A stretch of DNA of 64,000 nucleotides from Megamerina dolium. Its lineage: Eukaryota; Arthropoda; Insecta; Diptera; Megamerinidae. Position 1 is the first letter of the stretch, and each line of letters opens with the position of its first letter. The stretch spans positions 37,920,501 to 37,984,500 of the forward strand of contig OY978526.1 in the NCBI GenBank assembly GCA_963854835.1, given 5' to 3'. The position numbers were made by a program, and so were the translations under genes. Below, piece after piece: positions 22,967-32,841 of this stretch. The notes under the pieces were generated by a model. That model did not search any database. It saw only the letters and a list, made by a program, of their open reading frames with translations, and was not told the DNA's origin.

Positions 22967-24691
22967 CAGTATGTCAAGAATGAGTTTACACATTGAAAAA
23001 AAATTCAAATTTTCAACTTTCTTAGCCAAAAACATTAACTTTTATTTCCATATACACATTTTTTTTTATTAGTTACAGATATTTACAGTATTTATAAGAG
23101 ATTCATGAAAAAAATTGGAAGTTCACCGCAAACGAAAAGAAAAATACAACAAAAATAAATTTTACTCAATTTTACAAGTGTCAAAAAACTCTTTTCACAA
23201 CTATTTTTTTAATTCCTTTATGCAACACTTCAACGACTAACGGTACATTTAGAGTTATCTATTTGCGTAAACGCGTTGCAGTGACCCGTTCCTATGATTT
23301 TGTTTGTTAGTTTGTGATTAATTTTTGCTTTGTCCACATTATCTGTTTAAATATTGTGTTTTTAAAATGCCAGGCAAAAGGTTATCAGCTGAAGTGGTTC
23401 AGCTTATATACTACAATCTCCAATTGGGAGAAAATGTGGAGAAGTTATCAGAAATGTTCTCTGTAACACGTAAAACAATTTATAATGTTTAAAATCGAGC
23501 TGAAAATGAGGGTAGATTGGAGTCAAAGTGTGGAGGTGGCCCTAAGCTTAAAATTACTGATCGGGCAGAGCGCTTAATGAAGAGGGAACTGCACAAAAAT
23601 CCACAAATTTCGATCAGAACGCTTGCTGAGAAACTCAAGGAAGAGTGTGGTATAGTGCTTTCCCATGAAACTGTACGACAGGCGATACTGAGAAACAAAT
23701 ACTCATCAAGAGTTGCTCGTAAGAAGCCGCTGCTATCAGCACAAAATATTGAAAGACGTTTCTCTTTCGTCTCAAGGCTCATTTCTCAACCTGATGAATA
23801 TTGGAACGACGTAATATTCTGTGACGAAACAAAAATGATGTTGTATTACAACGATGGATCGACCAGAGTGTGGCGCAAGGCATTAACAGCTTTAGAAAAT
23901 CTACACATAATTCCTACTGTTAAATTTGGAAAAATGTTCATTATGGTTTGGGGATGTATCTCAAGCAGAGGAGTAAGAGAATTGGCTTTTGTAGAGTCAA
24001 CCATGGACGCACAACATTATTTAGGCATTTTGAAGTCATTTAATCAGTAGTGCCAAAAATTGTGGGTTCGTCAGAGAGGGCAAACCGCATTTCAAGATAA
24101 TGACACAAAGCATAAGGCGAGTAGAGTGCTACTGTGGCTTCTTTATAACTGCGGTAAAGTTATGGATACACCAGCCCAAAGTCCAGACCTTAACCCTATT
24201 GAAAATCTGTGGGTCTACTTAAAGAAAAAAGTGGCTAAAAGGCAACCTAAAAACCGTACAGCACTTCAAACTGCTATATTGGAAGAGTGGCAAAATATAC
24301 CGAGCAATTATGGCCTACTAAAGTTGGTTTATTTTATGAATAAACGGCTACAATCCGTGATAGATGCTAAAGGTGGCCATACTAAATATTAAATATTTTA
24401 CTTGATCAAATTTTAAATAATAAATATTATAAAAAAAAAAACTTTGTATCGTTTGTGAAAAGAGTTTCTTGACACTTACATATAAAATTGAGTAAAATTT
24501 CTTTTTGTTGTATTTTTCTTTTCTTTTGCGTAGAACTTGAAATTTTTTTTCATGAATCTTTTAAAAATACTGTAAATATCTGTAACTAATAAAAAAAAAT
24601 GTGTATATGGAAATAAAAGTTAATGTTTTTGGCTAAAAAAGTTGAAAATTTGAATTTTTTTTCAATGTGTAAACTCATTCTTGACATACTG
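22967..24691 (+). mobile_element. Tc1-like DD34E transposon, nearly intact, with long inverted repeats
   Basis: The element is 1725 bp and flanked by TA duplications (22965-22966 and 24692-24693). Inverted repeats of about 235 bp (22967-23201 and 24453-24691) begin CAGTATGTCAAGAATGAG. It encloses one transposase frame. Long repeats of this kind are typical of many Tc1-like families. Confidence 0.92.
23367..24392 (+). pseudogene. Tc1-like transposase with two in-frame stops
   Basis: From ATG 23367 the frame runs to TAA 24390-24392, 341 codons, broken only by TAA at 23490-23492 and TAG at 24048-24050 with no frameshift. An N-terminal helix-turn-helix (LSAEVVQLIYYNLQLGENVE) and a paired-like domain are followed by the catalytic triad: D in FCDETK, D in FQDNDTKH, and E in NPIENLW with 34 residues between the last two. 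HTKY ends the protein, as is common in the family. Few lesions imply recent activity. Confidence 0.9.
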
Positions 24692-24693
24692 TA

Positions 24694-25158
24694 TGTATTT
24701 TTACTTGCTTTTATTTTGAAAATACAGTCAAAACTCAAAGACTAACACTACAAATGTAATCATTGTAGAATATTAGGAAGAACGAATTTGGGCGCCAGTT
24801 TTGTAGTTCGACTTGAAAACCTTTTTAGAATTTCTTAGAATTCAATAAATTGCAATTTCGAAAAGAAATTAATATTTTTAATTATTTTATTATAAGCTAG
24901 TTATGATTTTTAATATTTGTATAAAATTATTGACAAAATTATCAGCGAATGCAAACAATTTACATATGTAGTCAGTTTTTACTTTGCATTTGCATGTCAT
25001 TCAAATTCAGATATATACTAATTACCCTGTTTTATCCAGATATACACATAAGTATATCAATATATGTAGATAATGCCATAATCATGCTAGTAAATACTAA
25101 AATATCAAAGAGAAAATTAAAATCAATTACTTCTATTAGCTGTTGCAAGTATTTACGC
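24694..25158. other. Intergenic, no gene seen
   Basis: AT-rich spacer between two mariner-type elements, with no recognisable domain or repeat. Confidence 0.5.
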
Positions 25159-26097
25159 GGTAGTCTGAAAAGTGCTTACGTTCACCAATGCCATCGATCT
25201 GGTATGATTCTGCAATGTTTGCAAAATATCCATTTACAGCTGCAGTAACTTCATCATTTGTTATAATGCGTTTTCCAGCAAGGAATTTTTTAAGGATAGG
25301 AGCCAAATCGAATGAATACGGTGGATGTTCAAGCCATTGATGCTACTACAATTGATCGAGAATCTGATTTGATTGTTTTGCTTTTCTGAAGATAGCTGAT
25401 CAACAGAACACCTTTGTAGTCTCAAAAATCTATTGTCGTAACCTTTCATACTGATGGAACAGTTTTTGGTGCCCTTCCACCAGTTTCAAACCATTGTTTT
25501 GACAGTTCTTTTCGCTCTTTTATATAATTGTGGATCCATGTTTCATCAGCAGTTAAAAATCAGCGCTTACAATCCATTTTATTTAGCTTAAAATGATTCA
25601 AACATGTTTGAAAATACAAAGCGTTTTTGATTAATTGTTAACAAATGCGACCCCTATCTTGCACAAAGTCTTTGTCATCTGTAATTCTTCGTGCAAAATA
25701 TAACCTACTTGTTCTTTTGAGATCCATGCACTTTCCCTCGCCGATCACTTAATACGATATAATGGACTTGTTGAGTGATTTCTATTGTTGTTGTTGTTAC
25801 AGTTGTGTGCAGCTTGTCATCTTCAAGACTTGTACGACGGCGTTTAATTAAACTGCTCCTTTTTCAACTGTGCGTTTTTATCGTCAAGAATATAATGATA
25901 CATCAAAAAATTCATACATTTTATTTGCTTTCAAACCCTTCCAAACACAGTACGATATTCATTCTATTCCATTGTAAAAAAATACACTAAAAATACAAAA
26001 ATGAAAGATCGAAACGAAACTTCTTATGAAGGTTTTATCAAAATTGGGCTAATAATAGTGCATTCTATTATCGAACGCAGACACTTTTCAGACTACC
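25159..26097 (-). mobile_element. Mariner-like element, degenerate, with terminal inverted repeats
   Basis: Ends are inverted copies: GGTAGTCTGAAAAGTGC from 25159 and the same word reversed ending at 26097. The right end is followed by TA. On the minus strand, fragments of a mariner transposase are readable: LTADETWIHNYI near 25543 (first catalytic Asp), ELSKQWFETGGRAPK near 25480, and a C-terminal block equivalent to AVNGYFANIAESYQIDGI near 25190-25250. Frameshifts and stops are frequent, and at ~0.94 kb it is shorter than a full mariner (~1.3 kb). Confidence 0.8.
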
Positions 26098-26099
26098 TA

Positions 26100-27060
26100 C
26101 AAATGCACAACGTTTATTTACAACAATGGTCATCAAATAATTGACAAATGAAATTGTATATGAACAAAATGTCAAGTTCAAACAAGTTCAAATTTGTTAT
26201 GAACGCTAACCATTTTTTTTTTTTATCTATCCTACCAAGTTACACAATGTAACATTCTTTGTTTTGTTTTTTTAGTTACACCACTATATTAGTTGCAGAT
26301 ATAAAATTTCAAGACTGACTGGGTTACTGCATTATTTATCATTTGATGTACAACGAATGAAATTCTTGTTATGCTGAAAAATGAACTAAATATATATATG
26401 TACATATATCTAATAGTTTAGGTTGCTCTATACGCTGAGGTTTAGGTACGTGGTGATACTATGTATCCTTGATGCTATTCGAAATCTACGTTTCCTTTCT
26501 AGAACAGAACTACAGCACCATGGTGTAATAAAACTAAGGTGATATCATCGGAGCGAGGTTTGACACAATGTTGACAATTTCGGGAGTCTTATTGGCAGTG
26601 ATGTTCTCTTTGCTTAATTCGTTACAAAATTCGATAAAAAAAAGGGTACGTAAATACTCCTTACATGTTTTTCTCTAGAACTCACAGCATTGATATCACT
26701 GTCTTAATTATTCTTCTTTCGCTAATTCTCTTATTGTTTTAACGAAAATCATTTTAAATTTAAATAGAATAAGCAAGAACTTAAAAATAATTTAAAGTTC
26801 GTATTGAAATAAACGAGTCGTAAATTTAGCATATACAATTGATTGTTTTCATTCAGTTATTCTTTTATTGCGCATAATATATATAATGCTTCTTGTGCCT
26901 TATGCCAAAGAGTGCTTTCCCGTTGCTCTCAGAGTCCACTTTGACGAGCTGGCTTCAGAAACTTAAATTTAATAATGAGTTTACAGCGACTTAAGAAAAT
27001 CAATTTGATCAAAAAATGGAAATTTCAAGAGAAGGTTTCGTTGGATAATTTTTCACAACT
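26100..27060. other. Intergenic, no gene recognised
   Basis: AT-rich with T runs near 26212-26225. No domain, repeat or RNA gene seen. Confidence 0.5.
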
Positions 27061-28010
27061 TTCGACATGGATTATCTCAACAATAATGTGTCAATGAACG
27101 CAGTTCTTTGTATGGCGGTAAAGCACCATCAAAAACCACAGTATATCGCTGGTATTGTGAATTCAATCATGGTCGTAGTTCGGTCGCCGACGAATTCCGT
27201 GAAGGTAGTCCAAAATTGGTTGTTCTGCCACAAAACATCGATGCAGTGCATGAACTGATAATGCAAGATCGTCATGTGACATATCGTAAGATAGAGGCAT
27301 CCTTGCACATTAGTTCCACTTCAGGACATTCGATTTTGCGTGAACAGTTAGTTGTAAAAAAATTTGCAGTTATTGGATACCCCATAATTTATCAATAGCT
27401 CAAAAAAAGGCTCATGTCGACTGGTGTAAGGAAATTGCTAAAAAAATTGTTCGACAGTGGTGCTTCAAAACAAGTGTATAAAATCGTGACAGGTGACGAA
27501 TTGTGGATATATGCGTATGAACCGGACGAGTCAAATCCAACAAAAGTTCTTCGGGCCCGCAGCACATCGAAACAAATGGTCGTCTGTTTCTTCGGCGGAA
27601 TGGGTCATGTGGCCACTGTTCCGCTTGAGCAATGTAGGACGGTCAATTCTGAGTAGTATACGACCATTTGTTTGCCTCTTCAGAAAAAAAACCAACCAAC
27701 CGCCAAAGACGAATCATTCTCCATCATGACAATGCGAGCTCTCACACATCTCGTAAAACAGGTCAATTTTTGAGCAGTTAAAACATCGAATTGATGACTC
27801 ATACTCCGTACAGTTCTGATTTGTCACCCAATGACTTCTTCTTGTTCCCGAATATCAAAGGTAAACTGCGTTGTCAACGATTTACGAGCGCCAAAGAAGC
27901 AGTTGAAGCATTCAAAAACCATGTTGTGGAAGTGTCCCAAGTGAAACTGCTATGACAAATGGTTTGAACGAATGCAAAAGTGCATTGATCATCATGGTGA
28001 ATAATTTTAA
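27061..28010 (+). mobile_element. Mariner-type transposase remnant (SETMAR-like lineage)
   Basis: Reading frames with frameshifts give the blocks KAPSKTTVYRWYCEF (~27120), DRHVTYRKIEASLHIS (~27270), VTGDELWIYAYEPDE (~27487, first catalytic Asp), ARSTSKQMVVCFFG (~27555), LHHDNASSH-type sequence near 27720 in another frame, and SDLSPNDFFLFP near 27818, ending near 28003. A dozen residues are missing between DE and SNPTKV. No terminal repeats found. Inactive. Confidence 0.82.
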
Positions 28011-28109
28011 AAACAATAAAGCCATTTTCATTTAAAAATGTTTGTTATTATTTGCTAATCCCGAAATATAAATATTCGTATTAAGCGAAAACATCCGATT
28101 TTTTATGTA

Positions 28110-28522
28110 TTTGATTTCAAGTTAACAAAAACTATCCTCGACAACGTGGTTACTAAGCTGGGAAGGGCTGCCTTCCCTGTAGTAGCCATAATTTCTGACA
28201 TGAGCCCCGGAAATCAAGTGGTGTGGAGAGACCTAGGAGCTTCCATTGGTAACTTTTTGGGTAAATTAACCAATATTTTCAAAAATGTTATTTCCGTTTA
28301 GACAAATCCAGGTTTCACAATTCTCAAAAAGTCACTTGATACAGCCGATATCATCGAAGTGCAAAACTATGCAGCGAATAGGCCATTTGAGGCAGGCTTG
28401 ACACTGAAAGGAAAATTTTTGGAAGCCATGGAGTCTATAGCCACCAACATGCTAAATGCTTCAATTCCTTCTAGTTTACCAGAACATGTAATAAGACTGT
28501 TTTTTAAACTGGAATGCACATA
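28110..28522 (+). pseudogene. P-element/THAP9-like transposase remnant with a possible intron
   Basis: 28120-28250 reads TKTILDNVVTKL then FPVVAIISDMSPGNQVVWRD, matching the RNase-H-like core of P-type transposases (FPVVAIVSDM-like block). After ATTG a GTAACT donor and a later TTTAG acceptor at about 28300 would remove a 50-bp intron; P-type genes do contain introns. The following open stretch at 28303-28522 (ADIIEVQNYAANRPFEAGLT) has no domain I recognise and may belong to the same relic. Confidence 0.6.
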
Positions 28523-29279
28523 AGAATAAGTAATTAATGAAAATATTGTACAAAATATCAATATCGCACAAATAAGCCTTGTAAACGTGAATTTTTAAAT
28601 TAATCTGAATTTTGGTGCTTCAATTCACTTGTATTCCTATACATTGAGTTCCTTCTTGTAAAATTTATTATGCGTTTTTGAATCGCTTAGATAAGCACCT
28701 CAATGAAATGCTGTTTAATATAAAACTTAGTATTAGGTGAATCATACAATAATAAACTTAACACCACATGTGTATTTGAAAAGAAAAAAGGTACTAGTTT
28801 GATTCTTTTACTTCTAAGAAAATCTAGAACTCATTTGGAAATTAAGGTGAGCTAAAAATTGTTATAAATTCAAATTAAAAGCTTTTTTAAAATTAAACTT
28901 ACATGTTAACTTTTTGCACCTTATTATTAATTCAGCTTAGAAAAATGCACCCATTGAACTTTTTAAAAGAGGCCGGATATAAATGTTTAGCAAATGCTTT
29001 TTTTAATCGTTACTAACTTAATTTACTAATGCTTTATTTTCTAATAAATAAAATGAAATATGTCTTAAAATGAAAATTATTATAAAATTCACAAAATGTA
29101 AATATACGTTTCTATTACGCCGCCTCTCAGAGACTCAATCATCGCCTTGCAAGATAGTTCTTTACGCTTCGTCTTTGAGAACATTTTGTATAATTTTTAA
29201 CATTTTTTAACCAAAGAATCATGAGAATTGAAAATGTTACTAAAAAAATCTCCTTACAGTCGGCTGGGGCCGACCAAAC
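28523..29279. other. Intergenic, no gene recognised
   Basis: AT-rich sequence without a recognisable domain, repeat or RNA gene. Confidence 0.5.
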
Positions 29280-30814
29280 TATACCCTGCATATGTAGATT
29301 TATATATAAAAAGTTTACTCGAATATCCAACTTTTCTTTTATTTCCACTTTTCGAGAAACAATTTTTGCATATACTACTCATTTACACCCGAAATATGGT
29401 TGACTTTGACGAAGTAAAAGGATTTTAAGATAATTCCGAGGCTTAGTATGGGAGCTATATAAAAAGTGAGCGTGGCTTACCACTTTCTAGTAAATCCAAT
29501 TAATTTTTCAATGTTAATCCACACCTTAAATTTGGTGTCCTACGTTGAATAGTTTCTAAGTTATGGTGGTTAACATTTTTGTTTAATTTCCTCAACTTTG
29601 TATGGGAGCCCCAATAAGAAGTGGGCGTGGTACGCTGATTTTTCGCCAGATTATTTCCGACTACGATATTAATTTAAGTGTCAATTATGGTTATTGTAGA
29701 CATAAGATTGCCTAAGTTACAGCTGTTTCAATTTAAAATTTGTATGGGGGCTACAATAAACACTGGGCGTGGTGCGCCCATTTTCTGTGAGCCTAGTTGC
29801 TCGTACAATACTAATCCATACCCTAAGTCTCGTTGTCCTAGGCTAAATGGTTTGTAAGCTATGGAGCTTAAAATTTTAGTTTAATTCACTCGACTTTGTA
29901 TGGGAGACCCATGAAGGAGTGGGCGTGGCACACTGATTTTCTGCCAGATTTTTGCCGACTACGATATTAATTTAAGTGTCAATTATGGTTATTCTAGACA
30001 GAAGATTGCCGAAGTTACAGCTGTTTCAATTTAAAATTTGTATGGGGGCTACGATAAACACTGGGCGTGGTGCGCCCATTTTCTGTGAGCCTAGTTGCTC
30101 GTACAATACTAATCCACACCTTAAATCTCGTTATTCTACGCTGAATAGTTTGCAAGTTATAACCGGTAACATTTTTTTTAATTTCCGCAACTTTGTATGG
30201 GAGACCCAAAAAGGAGTGGGCATGGCACATTGAGTTTCTGCCATATTATTTCCGACTACCGTGTTAATCTAAGTGTCAATTATGGTTATTCTAGACAGAA
30301 GATTGTAGAAGTTACAGCAGTTTCAATTTAAAAGAAGTACAGACACTTTGTATGGGAGCTACGCTAGAAAGTAGGCGTGGCTCATCCACTTTTGGTGAGG
30401 TTATATAGTAGTATAATATAACTCTATGTGCAAAATATTGTTGTCCCAAGTGGTATATTGTGTGAGTTATAGCAAGTTAAAGATTTTGAAAATTTCGAGG
30501 TTAGTCGCTTTGAATGCTTGGTGTGGGCGTGGTTATTGACCGATCATGCCCAATATCAATCCCCTCCGTACCCTTGGATCATAGATTACTTATGCCAAAT
30601 TTCATCGAAATAGCTCAATATTTACTCAAGTTATCGTGCGAACCAGCCAGGTGACAGATAGACGGACGGACGGACGGACATCGTTAAATCGAAAATTTAA
30701 TCGACGCTGATCACGAATATATATCCATGTCTATATCTCCGGAGATTCCTTCAAGTGGACACAAACATCTGACCGAAATGAATATACCATGCATATTGCA
30801 TTATGCAGGGTATA
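29280..30814. mobile_element. Non-autonomous element with 13-bp inverted ends and a central tandem array
   Basis: TATACCCTGCATA at 29280-29292 recurs as its exact reverse complement at 30802-30814. Inside, seven copies of a module centred on TATGGGRG then (T/G)GGCGTGG begin at 29447, 29601, 29743, 29899, 30041, 30196 and 30351. Spacing alternates ~155 and ~142 bp, so a ~298-bp dimer is repeated. Neighbouring dimers are very similar. The right part has GACGGACGGACGGAC and a tail ending GGGTATAAAAA, a style common in fly non-autonomous repeats. No coding capacity. Confidence 0.85.
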
Positions 30815-31170
30815 AAAATGGGAAATCACAGGCATAGATTCAGCCCCGTGCTTGAATACGTTAAAATGATGACCTGTATATGACTGCCACAAAAGTGAGG
30901 TTATGTTGCACTGATAGAGGTAATGTTCAATAGCATCCTTTTTGTCCTCGTTCTGTCAACTGCGACAATAATCAGTCCCTGTCAGACCAAAATGGATAAT
31001 ACACTGTCAATATTTTGCAGACGATATTTTCTGCTTTTGCTCTCTCGTCAATGATTTAATTCAATGCCGGCCACACGAATAGTAAAAGAATTTGCATAAC
31101 GCTGTAAGCACAATACAAACGAACGACGAATTTCGCTGTAGAGCACGAGGCTACAATATTCGCTAAATAA
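30815..31170. other. Intergenic, no gene seen
   Basis: Spacer between the tandem-array element and a SINE. Nothing recognised. Confidence 0.5.
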
Positions 31171-31180
31171 TTTCGCTCAC

Positions 31181-31538
31181 ATGTGGGTGCCGTGGCTCAG
31201 TGGTTAGTGCGTTGGCCTTCTGATCTGTAGGTCGTGGTTCAATCCCCGGCTCATGCATAACAAATTAAATATCGAAAAGATTTTTCTTTCGAACGGTACC
31301 CACCTGTCGGCAAGCAATTGGCGATTCTTCCGACAGTAACAACTTGCCATGAAAAAGCTTCTAAAAGAACTCTGTGACAAAGCTCACAAAAAGGGTTCTG
31401 CCGTTCGGAATCGGCTAAAATAAGTAGGTCCCTTCTAATACTGTCTAAAATTTAACACGCATAACAGTAATTGAAGAGAAGGTCGGCCAATGAGCCCTTC
31501 GGGACTTTAAGTGCCACATATTTATTTTCTTTTTATAG
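31181..31538 (+). mobile_element. tRNA-derived SINE
   Basis: About 358 bp flanked by a perfect 10-bp direct repeat TTTCGCTCAC (31171-31180 and 31539-31548). The head contains a pol III A box (TGGCTCAGTGG near 31192) and a B box (GGTTCAATCCC near 31234) in tRNA-like order. The body follows (ATCGAAAAGATTTTTCTTTC, CTGCCGTTCGGAATCGGCT). This is the widespread SINE type seen in tephritid-like fly genomes (recalled, not searched). It would be made by pol III and moved by a LINE. Confidence 0.9.
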
Positions 31539-31651
31539 TTTCGCTCACTTGAGCACAATAAGGGCGGCAGCGAAAACGGCTGTTGTTTTTCCTTCACAGT
31601 ATATATAGGGTGACCAGTTTTAAAAGGGAAACTTTTAAAACGCAAATGGAT

Positions 31652-32082
31652 AAATATTTTTTTATTTTGTGAACGTTTAATTCTATTTGAATCAACCTTG
31701 TTCGATCACTGGATTCTCTCAATAATAATTGCAATACTTATTTTGTACTTATTTTGTACAACTATATACAGCAACAATTTAATTAATCAAATCTATTTAC
31801 AATAACTCTATAATGTACTTGCAGCTATTGCCTCTGATACTCTACCAATGTTTGCGCGATCATTTTCAGGATTTGATTGATTTAATTTGTCAACAACTGG
31901 ACCTATTTACACTCTGTAACAACCCTCCATAATCTTCCTTTATCGTAGTCGAGATTCTTCTCTTTCTTGATGGCTTGTTCTGGTTATCGCCTATTTCTTT
32001 TTGTTGACATTCGTTTCGATGCTGCCAATATTCGAGTCATTCGCAATTAGTGATGAGCAACGAATCATCGATACTCGTTACG
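31652..32082 (-). repeat. Decayed solo LTR of the same gypsy family
   Basis: Aligns along its length with the LTRs of copy 2 (shared blocks such as CAACTATATACAGCAACAAT, TTGTTGACATTCGTTTCGAT, CGATACTCGTTAC) but with many substitutions and small indels. No internal region adjoins it. The left terminus is eroded and no clean target duplication is visible. It is much older than copies 1 and 2 and probably arose by LTR-LTR recombination. Confidence 0.82.
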
Positions 32083-32366
32083 CATGATATTGTGGTATAA
32101 CATATAGAACATCCAAGGGTTAAACAAGTTAACGCAAAATTGGAAAATTTGCACATTCATAATTCTCGTTCTGTGAAACGGTGAAATGAAATGTTTTTTC
32201 AAGTTTTCATGGCACTTTCGATTCTCGTTCAGCGAAAAAATGAAAAGAAACGTCAAAGTGTTTTCATATGAAAAAAAGTGGAACGAAACGAAACTTTTCA
32301 CTTTTTCATAACCCTGACGATTCTCGTTCTGAAAACAGTGCAATCAATTGTCAAAAATGTTCATAT
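32083..32366. repeat. Short-period repeats with ATTCTCGTTCTG units
   Basis: Three loosely repeated ~90-bp units share ATTCTCGTTC(T/A)G followed by GAAA/GTGAAA and TTTTCA words (near 32160, 32222 and 32331). A matching CAGAACGAGAATT occurs at about 39111-39124 in opposite sense, so this is probably an interspersed repeat that copy 2 inserted beside. Confidence 0.5.
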
Positions 32367-32820
32367 TGTTACGTTTTTATTCTGTGAACGTTTAATTCTA
32401 TTTGAATTACCTTCTTCGATCACTGGATTCTGTTAACGATAACTGCAACACTTATTTTATACAACTATATACAGCAACAATTTATTTAATAATCTCTATT
32501 TACAATCAACTCTGTTTACAATCAACTATTTACTATAACACTTAAATGTACTTGCAACTTTTGCCTCTGTATCAATGTTTTCGCAATCACGTTCGGAATT
32601 AGATTGATTTTTCTTCTCAACACTGGCTCAATTTATACTCTGTTGGCAACACCCCAGAATCTTCCGTTATCGAAATTCTTCTCTTCCTTTCTCGTTGGCT
32701 TGTTCTGGTTATCGCTTATTTCTATTTGTTGACATTCGTTTCGATGCTGCCAATAGTGTCAGTCACAATAGTGATGAGTAATCAACTATCGATACTCGTT
32801 ACACTGCCCTCCTCTTAACC
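32367..32820 (-). repeat. 3' LTR and polypurine tract of gypsy copy 2
   Basis: LTR 32367-32803, TGTAAC...GTAACA read on minus. The adjoining 32804-32820 is the polypurine tract (on minus GGTTAAGAGGAGGGCAG). The DRE-type octamer TATCGATA is at about 32787-32794. Confidence 0.9.
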
Positions 32821-32841
32821 TTGTTCGTCCCGAACAAGTTT

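Noticed and set aside
29447..30380. CRISPR-like or satellite array
   Set aside because: Repeats are ~150 bp, direct and contiguous without short unique spacers, and lie between inverted ends in a eukaryotic genome. Not CRISPR, and too short to call a true satellite.
31187..31260. tRNA gene on +
   Set aside because: A and B boxes are present, but the sequence does not close into a tRNA acceptor stem by eye, a SINE body follows, and a 10-bp target duplication encloses the whole 358 bp. It is a tRNA-derived SINE.
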